The position numbers and the translations under genes were made by a program. Source: Paenibacillus dendritiformis (GTDB lineage Bacteria; Bacillota; Bacilli; Paenibacillales; Paenibacillaceae). Taken from it: a stretch of 64,000 nt of DNA. The notes below the pieces were generated by a model. That model did not search any database and was not told the origin of the DNA. It saw only the letters and a program-made list of their open reading frames with translations. The stretch is from NCBI RefSeq assembly GCF_945605565.1, contig NZ_OX216966.1, forward strand, positions 310,001-374,000. Direction: 5' to 3'. Of this stretch, positions 36,168 to 44,983 are shown one piece after another. Position 1 is the first letter of the stretch, and every line of letters starts with the position of its first letter.

Positions 36168-36350
36168 ATCCTGTAAAAATACAGCTTTGTTTGCTGAGCA
36201 CTGCCCTCTCCGCATCAATCCTGCAAAACTGCAGCATTTTGGCGGACTATCCCGGGATTTGGCCCGCTATGGGCAAAATTGATGTAGTTTTGCAGTATTT
36301 TCCACTTTCCAGCGCTTATTCCAGCAAAAATCCTGCGCGTGTGCAGGAAT
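36168..36350. repeat. CTGCA-palindrome repeat cluster (short locus)
   Basis: Four short palindromes at intervals of 50-63 bp: CTGTAAAAATACAG (36171), CTGCAAAACTGCAG (36221), a decayed TAGTTTTGCAG (36285) and CCTGCGCGTGTGCAGG (36332). The DNA between them is AT-rich. The same motif and spacing recur at 53.0-53.9 kb. Confidence 0.55.
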
Positions 36351-36376
36351 TCTTGATTAGTTCGCCCGAATTGGCA

Positions 36377-38353
36377 TTATCGAGTTGGGCCGTCTCCCGC
36401 TTCTCCGGAGTCCGCCCCCGAATTCATACCTGGGTTCGCGCTTGAGCCACCGCCGGAGTTCGTCCCGGAGTTCGTCCCGGAGTTCATCCCGGAGCTCGTT
36501 CCAGACTTTGTGCCAGATCCAGCGCCAGAGTTCTCGTCGGATTTCCTCCCGGAGTCTGAACCCGAACTCGCACCCGGGCTTGTATCCGGGCTCTTCCCCC
36601 GGCCCGCGCCCGAACCGTTGCCCGCAGCCGCGCCCCCATTCGAGGCGCCTGCGGTTCCCTCCGCGCCGCTTCCCGTACCGGACGCGGCTGCGCTGCCGCC
36701 GCCGGAACCTCCGCTCTGGCTGGCGGCATTCGCCCCTGCCGCAGGCGGCGCTTGCCCGGTCCCGGCTGCTGCCGTTCCAGCCGCGGAACCATCCGTGCCG
36801 GCGGCAGGTTGAGGCGGCGGATTGAGCTTGTCGACCGCCTTGTCGATCTTCCGCTCCATACCCAGCACCCGCTCCAACATGTCAATCTCTTGATAAATCT
36901 GCTGCGCTGCCGAATAAGCATCAATCGCCCCGACATAATCCTGGGCGGCGAACTGCTGATCGCCCTTTTTCTCAAGCTTGTCGCCCTCGAGCAGCCGCTT
37001 CTCCTTCTTCAGCCCGGTTACCTTCTCCTCCGCGTCCTCCAGCTTCTTGCGAATCTCCTTCTCGCCGTCGACGAAGCCTTCCTCGATGGCCGCCCGGCGC
37101 GCCCTCTGATACGAGCTGCGGGCACCGACGAAATCCTGCGTCTCGAACTTCATGTCCCCTTCCTGCACCCAGCTCATAATCTGCATATACAGGTTGGTGC
37201 GTTCGATTTTGTCCTCGAGCTCCTTATGATTGAACTCCTTGTACGGCTTCGCTTCCTCCTGCGCTTTGATGTATTTGTCCAGCGCCTTCGCATAATCCCG
37301 TTCCTTGAAAAAGCCGTCTCCGTCCACCATCAGCTGCATCAAGCGCTGCTTCTTGTCGAACAGATCGCGGTGATAGCGGTCCTTCAAGCGCTTGGCCATA
37401 TTTCTCGCCTCGCTGTACTCGTTCACGGCCTTCGCATAATCGCCTTCCTTCATGTACGTGTCGGCATTCTGCTGGAACTCGATCATATTCGTAGCCGCCT
37501 CCGCCTTGCGCGAGACTTCCTTCGCGTAAAGGTAAATGGCGCCGCCTCCCGCCACGGCCAGGATGACCAGCGCGATCAGCCATTTTTTCAGCTGCCGCCA
37601 CTTCTTCTTCGGATCCTCCTTGAACGCCTTGTTCACGTAGACGGCAACGGCGGTATAATTATTGACCGTGCCGCGCTGCTTGCTGAGCAGCACGTCCTCG
37701 AGCGTATCCGTGAAGTCCTCCGGCTCCTTCGCTTCCTCGAGCGCATCCAGCATCTCCAGGCGGTGCACCTCTTCCCACAGGCCCGGCGTGCACAGCAGCA
37801 GCACATCGCCGTCGGAGAGTGGCACCTTCTTCGAAACGAACGGCTCGAAGGCATCGGGACGGCCCATATAATTGAGCAGGTTATGGCGCTCTGCGTGATG
37901 GTCGATCGCCGCATCCGAGATCTCGCCGCTATTCGCCATCGCCTGCGCCAGACTCTGATCCTGGCTGCGCCCGAACAGGCGCCCGCCGCGGAAATGGTAC
38001 AGGCGCGCATGGCCCGCCACCGCCCAGACCATCTTCGAATAGTCAGTGACGACCAGGATCAGGCTCGCCTTGAGCCGCACCCGGCGGCTCTCTTCTCTGA
38101 GCCATTCATGCGCTTCCTGCATGTACCGTTTCAATCTCAGCGGAGACATCGTCGGCTTCTCAGTGAACCGCCCCAGGATGCTCTTCACGACCATCTCGGC
38201 GCTGTCCGCCTCCCGATCCGCATCCAGGCCGTCCGCGACGACCCAGCAAGCCATATCATCGAGCTCGACATAAGCGAAATAATCCTTGTTATGTAGAAAA
38301 GAACCGGCTTCCGACACGAAGCTGGTCTTGAAATCGCTGTTCTCCTTCCTCAT
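36377..38353 (-). CDS. membrane PP2C-like protein with TPR-like tail, probably catalytically altered
   Basis: This is a 658-residue protein. Residues ~5-240 form a PP2C fold (HNKDYF, VVADGLDADREADSAE); one TM follows at about 255-275 (LIALVILAVAGGGAIYLY), then repeated helical units of TPR-type (EGDYAKAVNEYSEARNMAKR; ERDYAKALDKYIKAQEEAK; AQDYVGAIDAYSAAQQIYQ), then ~130 residues of Ser/Gly/Ala low complexity. Two metal-binding Asp positions are changed: the usual SDG is CTPGLW, and the final DNxT is NNYT. Phosphatase activity is therefore doubtful; it may be a sensor or scaffold. The start at 38353 has AAGCGGGGG upstream. Confidence 0.8.
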   Translation of the reverse strand: MRKENSDFKTSFVSEAGSFLHNKDYFAYVELDDMACWVVADGLDADREADSAEMVVKSILGRFTEKPTMSPLRLKRYMQEAHEWLREESRRVRLKASLILVVTDYSKMVWAVAGHARLYHFRGGRLFGRSQDQSLAQAMANSGEISDAAIDHHAERHNLLNYMGRPDAFEPFVSKKVPLSDGDVLLLCTPGLWEEVHRLEMLDALEEAKEPEDFTDTLEDVLLSKQRGTVNNYTAVAVYVNKAFKEDPKKKWRQLKKWLIALVILAVAGGGAIYLYAKEVSRKAEAATNMIEFQQNADTYMKEGDYAKAVNEYSEARNMAKRLKDRYHRDLFDKKQRLMQLMVDGDGFFKERDYAKALDKYIKAQEEAKPYKEFNHKELEDKIERTNLYMQIMSWVQEGDMKFETQDFVGARSSYQRARRAAIEEGFVDGEKEIRKKLEDAEEKVTGLKKEKRLLEGDKLEKKGDQQFAAQDYVGAIDAYSAAQQIYQEIDMLERVLGMERKIDKAVDKLNPPPQPAAGTDGSAAGTAAAGTGQAPPAAGANAASQSGGSGGGSAAASGTGSGAEGTAGASNGGAAAGNGSGAGRGKSPDTSPGASSGSDSGRKSDENSGAGSGTKSGTSSGMNSGTNSGTNSGGGSSANPGMNSGADSGEAGDGPTR

Positions 38354-38434
38354 CCGTACCCCCGCTTTTCCCCTATTCCGCACGCAGCTCTGCAGGCTCT
38401 CCTTCATGTGACGGGAATGATGCCCCCGACTCGC

Positions 38435-38770
38435 CGACCGAACCGCTTCTTCGGCTCCTTATATTCCGACGCAGCGAATGCCACGGCCCTCCGGCCTCTT
38501 AACTTCCGACACACCGAATGCCACGGCTTATCCAGCCCCTTAGCTTCCGACGCAGCGAATGCCACGGCCCTCCGGCCTCTTAACTTCCTGCACACCGAAT
38601 GCCACGGCCCTCCGGCCTCTTAACTTCCTGCACACCGAATGCCACGGCTTATCCAGCCCCTCAGCTTCCGACGCAGCGATTGCCACGGCTCTCCGGCCTC
38701 TTAACTTCCTGCACACCGAATGTCACGGCTTATCCAGCCCCTCAGCTTCCACCGCAGCGAATGGCCGACT
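38435..38770. repeat. 40/41-bp tandem repeat array (about 8 units)
   Basis: Units starting CGAATGCCACGG occur at 38475, 38515, 38556, 38596, 38636, 38677, 38717 and 38758, giving a strict 40/41-bp period. Two variants mix: one continues CCCTCCGGCCTCTTAACTTC, the other CTTATCCAGCCCCTTAGCTT. There are no unique spacers and no plausible coding. The array fills most of the gap between the two PP2C genes (38354-38846). Confidence 0.85.
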
Positions 38771-38846
38771 TTCGTCGTGACGCAGGCCCCAGCCGCTTCG
38801 GCCCCGCAGGCTCTGGCTGCCATCGCTCCCTCCGGCTCGCCCACAC

Positions 38847-39701
38847 TCAGTCATGATCGACGATGACGATCGTCGCGTTGTCCTGATTCGCCAATCCCTT
38901 GGCTTCGATGGCCTCGATAATCTCCTCGGCCGCATCATTCGGCGATATCGGCTGGGACAGAATCGCCTCCAGCTCCACCTCGGTCATCGTGTTGTAGACG
39001 CCGTCGCTGCACAGGATGACCCGATCCCCGGGCCGGAGGTCGAACGGTTCGCTGCCCATCTCCATCCGGGCGAAATGCTCGTAGCCCAAATAATTGACCA
39101 GCCGCTTCCGCAGCGGATGATCGATCGCTTCCTCCTTCGTCAGCTCCCCTGCCAGACAGCGCTCCTGCAGCACGGATTCCAGCGTATGCTTCTCATTCAT
39201 CCGGATGAACTCCCCGTCCCGGAACACCATGATGACACTGTCCCCGACGGCGGCCCAATACAGCCAGTCCCCGGCAATGACGCCGGCGACGAGGGTCGTT
39301 CCCCCGGGAGCGCCCTGCAGTTGCTGCAAAATCTCCGAATTGCTGACCTTGGCCGCCTTCGCGAAATAATCATGAACGTCCCGGATATCGGACAGCTTCA
39401 GAAATTCCCGGATGAACACGGTCACGGCAATCGTGCTCGCCAGACGCCCATGGGCGAGGCCGCTAATGCCGTCGGCCAGCACGGCGGCGGTGCCATGCGG
39501 AGTCGTCACGCTGGAGAAATAATCATCCTGCTCGTCCCGCGCGCCGATCGTCTGCCCGTTCCCGATCGGAACTCCCGGCTTGTCGGGAGCGGCGTTCGCC
39601 AGCAAGCGGCGCCGCGCCCCGAGCAGCAGCAGAATCGCCGCCGCCGCACCCAGCACGATGATATACGGCACCCATTCCTGTAATTCCATCGGGATGCCCA
39701 T
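38847..39701 (-). CDS. membrane-anchored PP2C serine/threonine phosphatase
   Basis: This 284-residue protein has an N-terminal TM (about 10-30) followed by a complete PP2C domain. The metal-binding motifs are intact: DEQDDYF, VLADGISGLAHGR, ILCSDGVYNTM and DNATIVIV. Such enzymes remove phosphate from Ser/Thr and would oppose the kinase of this locus, as PppA opposes PpkA in T6SS. The ATG at 39701 overlaps the end of the FHA gene region (stop at 39703) with GAAGG upstream, so it is co-translated with it. Confidence 0.9.
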   Translation of the reverse strand: MGIPMELQEWVPYIIVLGAAAAILLLLGARRRLLANAAPDKPGVPIGNGQTIGARDEQDDYFSSVTTPHGTAAVLADGISGLAHGRLASTIAVTVFIREFLKLSDIRDVHDYFAKAAKVSNSEILQQLQGAPGGTTLVAGVIAGDWLYWAAVGDSVIMVFRDGEFIRMNEKHTLESVLQERCLAGELTKEEAIDHPLRKRLVNYLGYEHFARMEMGSEPFDLRPGDRVILCSDGVYNTMTEVELEAILSQPISPNDAAEEIIEAIEAKGLANQDNATIVIVDHD

Positions 39702-39702
39702 A

Positions 39703-40230
39703 TTAACCTTCGTTATGGTCCCACTCGAAATGGACCCCACAAAGCGGAATAAAGATGAACTTGCTCCGGCCGAGCTGAAGGACGTCGTAAGCGGCCAGCT
39801 CTACCGGCGTATATACCGCTTCGTTATTGTGATAGGCCAGGCCGGAAGCGTCGCCCGGCAGGAGATAGAAGTTGCGCTTCTTCGGGTCGTACACGATGAC
39901 GGCGTGATTCCGCCGCGAGATCGCATTGTCGCCCAGAATGCGGATGTGCATGTCCTCGGAGCGGCCGATGAAGTTCTTCTCGGCGCGAATCCGGTAATCT
40001 TGGCCGAGCTGGGGACCCTCGATGCAGACGAGCCACCCCGTTACCGGGTCAATGCCCGTCGTCTCGCCCAGATAAGGCATCGTCTTCTCGTCCTCTTCCG
40101 GCCGCACCGGCTTCTTCGCCGCGGCGTCGCCGCTCGGCGCCGCCTCCACCGAGATACTGCAATAGGGGCAAATATTGCCGTGCTTGCGCGTGCTGAACAT
40201 GTGCCCGTTGGCGCATCTTGTCAGACTCAT
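39703..40230 (-). CDS. zinc-ribbon plus FHA-domain protein
   Basis: This 175-residue cytoplasmic protein has an N-terminal ribbon with RCANGHMF...CPYC (about 5-30), a variable linker, then an FHA domain (about 70-165) with NFIGRSEDMHIRI and AISRRNHAVIVYD. FHA domains bind phosphothreonine peptides. The conserved Asn-Gly pair is not evident. It sits between the second FHA gene and the intact PP2C gene. The start at 40230 is set by GGAGG 10 nt upstream; the ATG at 40239 is too close. Confidence 0.85.
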   Translation of the reverse strand: MSLTRCANGHMFSTRKHGNICPYCSISVEAAPSGDAAAKKPVRPEEDEKTMPYLGETTGIDPVTGWLVCIEGPQLGQDYRIRAEKNFIGRSEDMHIRILGDNAISRRNHAVIVYDPKKRNFYLLPGDASGLAYHNNEAVYTPVELAAYDVLQLGRSKFIFIPLCGVHFEWDHNEG

Positions 40231-40298
40231 CCTGTTCATTCCTCCGTTACTCGATTCTTTATAGAGGTCTTGCTTCTATCGATATAGCGCTCATGGCG

Positions 40299-40874
40299 CT
40301 ATTTCACCACGATTCGCGTATTGGCAATGCAAATAATATCGCCGGATTCGATCCGGTGCGGCCCGTCTTCCTCCAGCTGCACCGCCGTCCTGCGTCCGGC
40401 CGGCTGAATGCCGACGCCGTTGCGGGAATCGAGGTCCTCCACGTACCAGCTTCCCGAAGCATAGTTCAGCACCGCGTGATGCTTGCTGATCAGCGACGCG
40501 TATTCCGAATCCGACAGATCTATGTCAACCTCGCTTTGCGCAGAGCTCTTGCCGATAAGCAAGGATGTTTCCCCATGGATGTACCATTCCTTCACGCTCT
40601 CCCCTTCTTCGTCCAGGAGAACGAGCTTGGCAATGGCTGCGCCGTCCTGCCGGCGCTTCATGCGGCTTCGAGCCCTCCAAGCGGCATAGACGACTGCCCC
40701 TGCGGCAAGCAGGACGCCGACCGCCACCTTCAATACCAGATCCGCATTCCATATGTATACGTAGAACAGCGCTGCCGCCGCAATGCCGGCAATCAGCACA
40801 TCGATGACCACAATCCAGCCGGAACGGTGCTTCCGGTCGGGATGGGCTTCTTCATAATCCGCTTCATACCTCAC
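40299..40874 (-). CDS. membrane FHA-domain protein
   Basis: This is a 191-residue protein with two hydrophobic segments (about 20-40 and 47-65) and a C-terminal FHA domain containing SLLIGKSS, LISKHHAVLNYA and DLDSRNGVGI, so the phosphothreonine-binding residues (Ser, His-containing loop and Asn-Gly) are all present. The domain would face the cytoplasm. It resembles in role the Fha scaffold of T6SS phosphorylation control. I prefer GTG 40874 (GGAGGA 8 nt upstream) over a TTG at 40889. Confidence 0.87.
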   Translation of the reverse strand: MRYEADYEEAHPDRKHRSGWIVVIDVLIAGIAAAALFYVYIWNADLVLKVAVGVLLAAGAVVYAAWRARSRMKRRQDGAAIAKLVLLDEEGESVKEWYIHGETSLLIGKSSAQSEVDIDLSDSEYASLISKHHAVLNYASGSWYVEDLDSRNGVGIQPAGRRTAVQLEEDGPHRIESGDIICIANTRIVVK

Positions 40875-41123
40875 ATTCGATTCCTCCAACAGTCCAAGGA
40901 TCCCGTGCCAAGACGGAGTCCGTCCAGAATCAATATGCCAATGTACCGTCTGTCTAACTTCAATGAACTCAATGAATCCTGCCTCTGACTGATACGCATC
41001 TGGCCGCCGCTGCGGCGGCCCGCCCGGTTACCGGGGAGCCGGATGCGCTTCCGAATACGCTCAGGCACAAGCCATGCCTGCGATGAGGCGAACCGCTTCC
41101 ATTCGGATCGTCGCCCCGCCCCT

Positions 41124-41591
41124 TCACTTCTTCCGCATGCCGAAATACCGCTGGAACATCGCCGCCGCGTCGATCGGCTCCGACGCTTCCTTGTCCGCGC
41201 CCTTCATGCCGGTCGGCTTCTTCGTCTTCGGATCGAAGCCGAAGAACCGGGCGAAGTTCGCCTCCACATTCCGCGGATCGAACGGTTCCTGCGCGGACAT
41301 CCCCGCGGCCTCGCGCGGGCGTTCCGGCCCGGCTCCCCGCTGTCCGCCATGGCCGAATGCCTTGTCGGCCTTTCCTTTCCCGTCCAGCTCTTCATCATAC
41401 GCGGAGCGCGCAGCTTCATCCTGGAGCACCGCATACGCTTCATGAATCTGCTTGAACCGCTGCTCGGCCTCGGTGCTGCCGCCGTTCACATCGGGATGAT
41501 GCTGCTTGGCGAGCCGCCGGTAGGCCTTCTTGATCTCGTCCGGCGCCGCATCACGCCGCACGCCCAGCACGTCATAGTAATTCGCAGCCAT
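41124..41591 (-). CDS. J-domain protein
   Basis: This 155-residue protein has a J domain in residues 3-68 with the HPD motif ([14 protein letters not shown]), a Gly/Arg-rich linker, and a C-terminal segment ([30 protein letters not shown]) that looks like a short interaction tail. There is no zinc finger or substrate domain, so it is a dedicated type III J protein. J domains stimulate Hsp70 ATPases; the Hsp70-like gene in the same train is the natural partner. The start at 41591 follows GGGGAGGATGCGG. Confidence 0.9.
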   Translation of the reverse strand: MAANYYDVLGVRRDAAPDEIKKAYRRLAKQHHPDVNGGSTEAEQRFKQIHEAYAVLQDEAARSAYDEELDGKGKADKAFGHGGQRGAGPERPREAAGMSAQEPFDPRNVEANFARFFGFDPKTKKPTGMKGADKEASEPIDAAAMFQRYFGMRKK

Positions 41592-41693
41592 CCGCATCCT
41601 CCCCGCCACTCGCTAAGAAATAAAATTTAAGAGGCACGAAGCCTCTTAAACTTGGATTGCATGTTCCGATACGCCGCGTGTCCGGGAACCCGA

Positions 41694-42119
41694 TTACATC
41701 GGGTAACCGCCGTCGATCGTTGCGAGCTCGGTTTTGTCTTTCTTCTGCTTGATGTAGAGGCTGAATGTTCCAACCCCTTCCGTGTCGCCGTACGTCTCGG
41801 TGTAATCGACGACGAACGCGTTAGGGAAGTACACCTTGCGCACGACTTGATCCGCGGCGATGACTTCCAGCGTCACTTTGCGGTAGCAGTCCGCCTTCTC
41901 GGCCGGAACGAGCGACCACAGCGCCAGCTTCTTCGTGTCGTCGGCATTGTCGCCGTCGGTCGCCGTGATGATTTTGCCGGAGATGCGCATGGTCGCGCCA
42001 ACGTCCGTCGATCTTGCGTTGGAGTCGTCCGGCGTGTCGGTGTCATAGACGACCTTTTGGATGTTGTCCATGCCGAGCTCGATTGTTTCTGCACCTTCTA
42101 CTCTGAGAATGAATCCCAT
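41694..42119 (-). CDS. Hcp/phage-tail-tube-like protein
   Basis: This is a 141-residue beta-rich protein with an excellent start (AAGGAGGTAGTATTC then ATG). Its layout (GFILRVEGAETIELGMDNIQ, GATMRISGKIIT, KVTLEVIAADQVVRKVYFPN, VDYTETYGDTEGVGTFSLYI) matches the small tube proteins of contractile tails and T6SS Hcp: a single beta-barrel with a helix. It immediately follows the sheath-like gene, the conserved order in tail-like systems. The fold call is by pattern. Confidence 0.75.
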   Translation of the reverse strand: MGFILRVEGAETIELGMDNIQKVVYDTDTPDDSNARSTDVGATMRISGKIITATDGDNADDTKKLALWSLVPAEKADCYRKVTLEVIAADQVVRKVYFPNAFVVDYTETYGDTEGVGTFSLYIKQKKDKTELATIDGGYPM

Positions 42120-42247
42120 GAATACTACCTCCTTGAATGTGGATGAGATTGATGCCGGAGGCGATGAACGCTTCCGGGATTTATGTAGAGAGGCGAGCTT
42201 GGTTAAGCACACCTCCAACATACGTTTCCAAAATCCGGCCATACGGG

Positions 42248-44431
42248 TCACGCCTTGACCGGCGTCGTGCCTTTCGTGATCATGACTTCAAGATTTTTCA
42301 CATTGCCATTGAACACGAGATCGATGTGGCACAGATTGCTCTTGTCATCGATGATATAGGACATGTCGTCGCCATCTTGAATGATGGAGTTGACATAGCC
42401 GCGCGTACCGAGCCATTTGCTCTTTTGGCTGCTCGGGTTGTTGCTGAAGAACTTGACGATGTTCTCATGCTTGAAGTCGCCCGTCTGGAAGCGGAGAATG
42501 CGCTCGATGTACGTGCTGACCAGCGTCTTATAGAGCGGATCGAAGCCGCCCTCCGTCATCGCCATGCTTCTCGCCTTGTACACCGTGATGCGCTTGATGT
42601 CCTTGTCCTGCAGCTGCGCATTCTCGGAAGAGAAGACGAAGCCGAAGTTTTTCCGGTTAATCGCATCCTTGATGTTGTTCGTGAAGCCGGTAATCTCCTT
42701 CGCCATCGTCGTGACGGCGCGGAGCGCATGGTCGCTTGCCTCGATATCGAATCTCACACCCGGATATTCCCGACTTACGTTTTTGAACGATTCACGCAAA
42801 TATTCCGGACACTGGTATGCAGCCACGATGCCGGCGGCAACGTAAGCGGCCCCAATATAGACGCCCTCGATCCACAGCTTGAGAATATCCTCCTTCTCCT
42901 TGGACAGCTGAACGCCATGCTCCGTCTGCAGCATGCGGCTGTCGATGACGACGCCGGACTTGTCCTTCGGAATAACCGTGAAGTTCGGGACGCACGGAAT
43001 GGCGAATTCGCTGTAATCCTTGCGCACCATGACGCTGCACTTGTCGATATATTTGTCGAGACCGGAGGTCGCCATGCTGCTGAAGGTCGTCTCTTCGCCC
43101 GATTCGAAGCTGAAGAAGACCTGAACCTTGTAGTCCTTGACGACTTGAAGCAGCATCGTCAGCGACTCCATCGTGTTCCCTTCCTGCTTCACGGCCTTCC
43201 CGTTGCCCCGGAAGCGCTCGCGGGTCACCTTCACCTTGCCCGCCGATTCCAGCTCAACCGAAGGCACGATGCCGAACCAGATCGTGTCGGCGAATTCGTT
43301 CTTGGAGTTCACCGTGTTCAGGTACGTCTCCAGGCGCGGAATATTATTGCTCTTCACCGTCATGTCGAGCGTTGCGTTCGTGATGAGCATCGACGGCTGC
43401 ATCCCTTTATTCTTGGTCGCATACTGGTCGAAGAACATGCGGACGCCCAATAATTTCTCCACGAGCGGTTTAACCGTTTTCACGAAATCGTCCTTCGCAT
43501 TCTTGTAAAACTCGAGATAGGTGTTGTAGTTCTGCACTTCCGTCTCGACATCCACCTCGGTCTGCACCACAGGCAGCGGGCAGAACGTGCGGACGACCAG
43601 GTCCTTCACGTAGGAGGACGGCGTCTCGGAGATCGACTCGTAATCTTCCTCGAATACGGTAGCCAGCCCGGTGCTGCTATTGTCATCCATCAGCATCAGC
43701 TCGGTGCTCTCGCTCTTCGGCGCCTCGATAATTTTCAGTTCGCCCGCGTCTCCGATCGTCAGCATCCCGATCTGAATCGCTTCCGCCTGATTCTCTTCCC
43801 GCGAGCCGCCGAGCAGGAGGCGCGTCTTGATATCTTCGATCGCGAGCGGAAGCATCGCCATCACGTTATTGTAATTTTTGCTCGCATCCTCGAACATCGT
43901 GTTCAGCTTGTCGCCGAGATCGAGCTTCTTCGGATCTCCCTCGTCCAGCTTGTCATACTGGGTGTACAAGTAATGAATCTCCTTCCGCACCTGGCGGATG
44001 TCGTCCATCACCTTCTTCGGCGAGATCATGTCCAGCAGATTCTCGAATTTGAAGTCGACGTTGGTGATGCCCTGGCTGCGCTTCGTGTCAATGAGCGTGA
44101 ACAGCATTTTCAGAAAATCATTGCTCTGGTCGATCTTGATCTCCGAAATGCAGTCGTCCGCGATCCCCTCCGGCTTCTTCAGCGTGTACATCACCTTCTG
44201 GTTCGCAGCATTGAAGAATGAGTATACGCTTGGGGAGAACTTGTCCAGGAACTCGTCGAAGCTGCGGACAAGCAGATGCTCGTTGACTTCCTTGATTTTG
44301 TCGTCGCTCAGACTGTCAATCCCTCTGACATCGCCTACGATGGTCAGAAGATCCAGCTTCTCCGGGTTGATCTCCTCGAAGAGCATGGCACGGTTCGTTT
44401 GGTTAATGATGTCCATGTCGTTCAGCAACAT
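42248..44431 (-). CDS. large tail-sheath/TssC-like candidate
   Basis: This 727-residue soluble protein has no signal peptide. Its place directly before the tube-like gene, its length, and a C-terminal part resembling sheath proteins (DFKHENIVKFFSNNPSSQKS, YVNSIIQDGDDMSYIIDD, a terminal beta hairpin) suggest a contractile sheath subunit, possibly TssB and TssC functions in one chain. I see no other sheath gene. No motif is diagnostic, so this is mainly a context call. The ATG has no ribosome site of its own and seems coupled to a 13-codon leader. Confidence 0.6.
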   Translation of the reverse strand: MLLNDMDIINQTNRAMLFEEINPEKLDLLTIVGDVRGIDSLSDDKIKEVNEHLLVRSFDEFLDKFSPSVYSFFNAANQKVMYTLKKPEGIADDCISEIKIDQSNDFLKMLFTLIDTKRSQGITNVDFKFENLLDMISPKKVMDDIRQVRKEIHYLYTQYDKLDEGDPKKLDLGDKLNTMFEDASKNYNNVMAMLPLAIEDIKTRLLLGGSREENQAEAIQIGMLTIGDAGELKIIEAPKSESTELMLMDDNSSTGLATVFEEDYESISETPSSYVKDLVVRTFCPLPVVQTEVDVETEVQNYNTYLEFYKNAKDDFVKTVKPLVEKLLGVRMFFDQYATKNKGMQPSMLITNATLDMTVKSNNIPRLETYLNTVNSKNEFADTIWFGIVPSVELESAGKVKVTRERFRGNGKAVKQEGNTMESLTMLLQVVKDYKVQVFFSFESGEETTFSSMATSGLDKYIDKCSVMVRKDYSEFAIPCVPNFTVIPKDKSGVVIDSRMLQTEHGVQLSKEKEDILKLWIEGVYIGAAYVAAGIVAAYQCPEYLRESFKNVSREYPGVRFDIEASDHALRAVTTMAKEITGFTNNIKDAINRKNFGFVFSSENAQLQDKDIKRITVYKARSMAMTEGGFDPLYKTLVSTYIERILRFQTGDFKHENIVKFFSNNPSSQKSKWLGTRGYVNSIIQDGDDMSYIIDDKSNLCHIDLVFNGNVKNLEVMITKGTTPVKA

Positions 44432-44435
44432 GATG

Positions 44436-44477
44436 TCAAGCGGTTACGGCGTGGGCCGCAGCCGGCTTGCCAATCAT
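44436..44477 (-). CDS. 13-codon leader ORF coupled to the sheath-like gene
   Basis: GGAGGAG stands at the right distance before an ATG at 44477 that opens MIGKPAAAHAVTA and stops at TGA, 4 bases before the ATG of the 727-residue gene, which itself lacks a ribosome site. This is the geometry of translational coupling. The peptide itself is unremarkable. Confidence 0.5.
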   Translation of the reverse strand: MIGKPAAAHAVTA

Positions 44478-44983
44478 ATGCTCCTCCTTTCTATCGCTTG
44501 ATGCATGTATTGCTTCGGGCGAAGCGGACACCGCCCTGCCGGGCAAACGTCCTGTCCCGCAAGAGGAAGCGGCCGGCATAAGGCAGGAGACGCAATTCCC
44601 CTCGGATTCCAATTGAGTATAAAGGCTCTTTCCGTGAACAAACAGGATTCACGCCCCATGACGAATTGGACAATAATGACTAATCTCAGGTAATCGCATG
44701 GAACTACATTTTTCGAGCGGCAATCTTTCGCACGAACGAAAAAATATGGAAATCGAGCTTATTCGACTTTATCTTAAAAATATTTTCCTCAATGTGTCAA
44801 TGAGTCTTCGAATCGGGACTTTTGGACCAAAAATCTAGGCTTTCTTTGACAACAAAAGTCGAATCGTGGAAAAGCTATTTAGAATTGCCTGCGAGAAACC
44901 GATTCTATTATTTGGAATTGTAAGGATTGCTGCGAGGTTCCTAGATGACCATAAATCTACCATTTACAGGAAAAGGTGATAGG
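44478..44983. promoter_or_regulatory. divergent promoter region of the injection-system locus
   Basis: These ~500 bp separate the minus-strand gene train from the VWA gene. The right half is AT-rich, with TTGACA at 44848 and several near-symmetric GTCGAAT/ATTCGAC-like blocks (44764, 44810, 44866) that could be regulator sites. I cannot fix a convincing -10/-35 pair. Confidence 0.45.

Noticed and set aside
35868..36218. 116-codon open frame with repeated CSRGHYR-like words
   Set aside because: It is the translation of the 40-bp DNA repeats; upstream sequence lacks a start signal and the period is nucleotide-, not protein-, driven.
38435..38770. CRISPR array
   Set aside because: Units follow each other without unique spacers, there is no cas gene in the window, and the units are variable.
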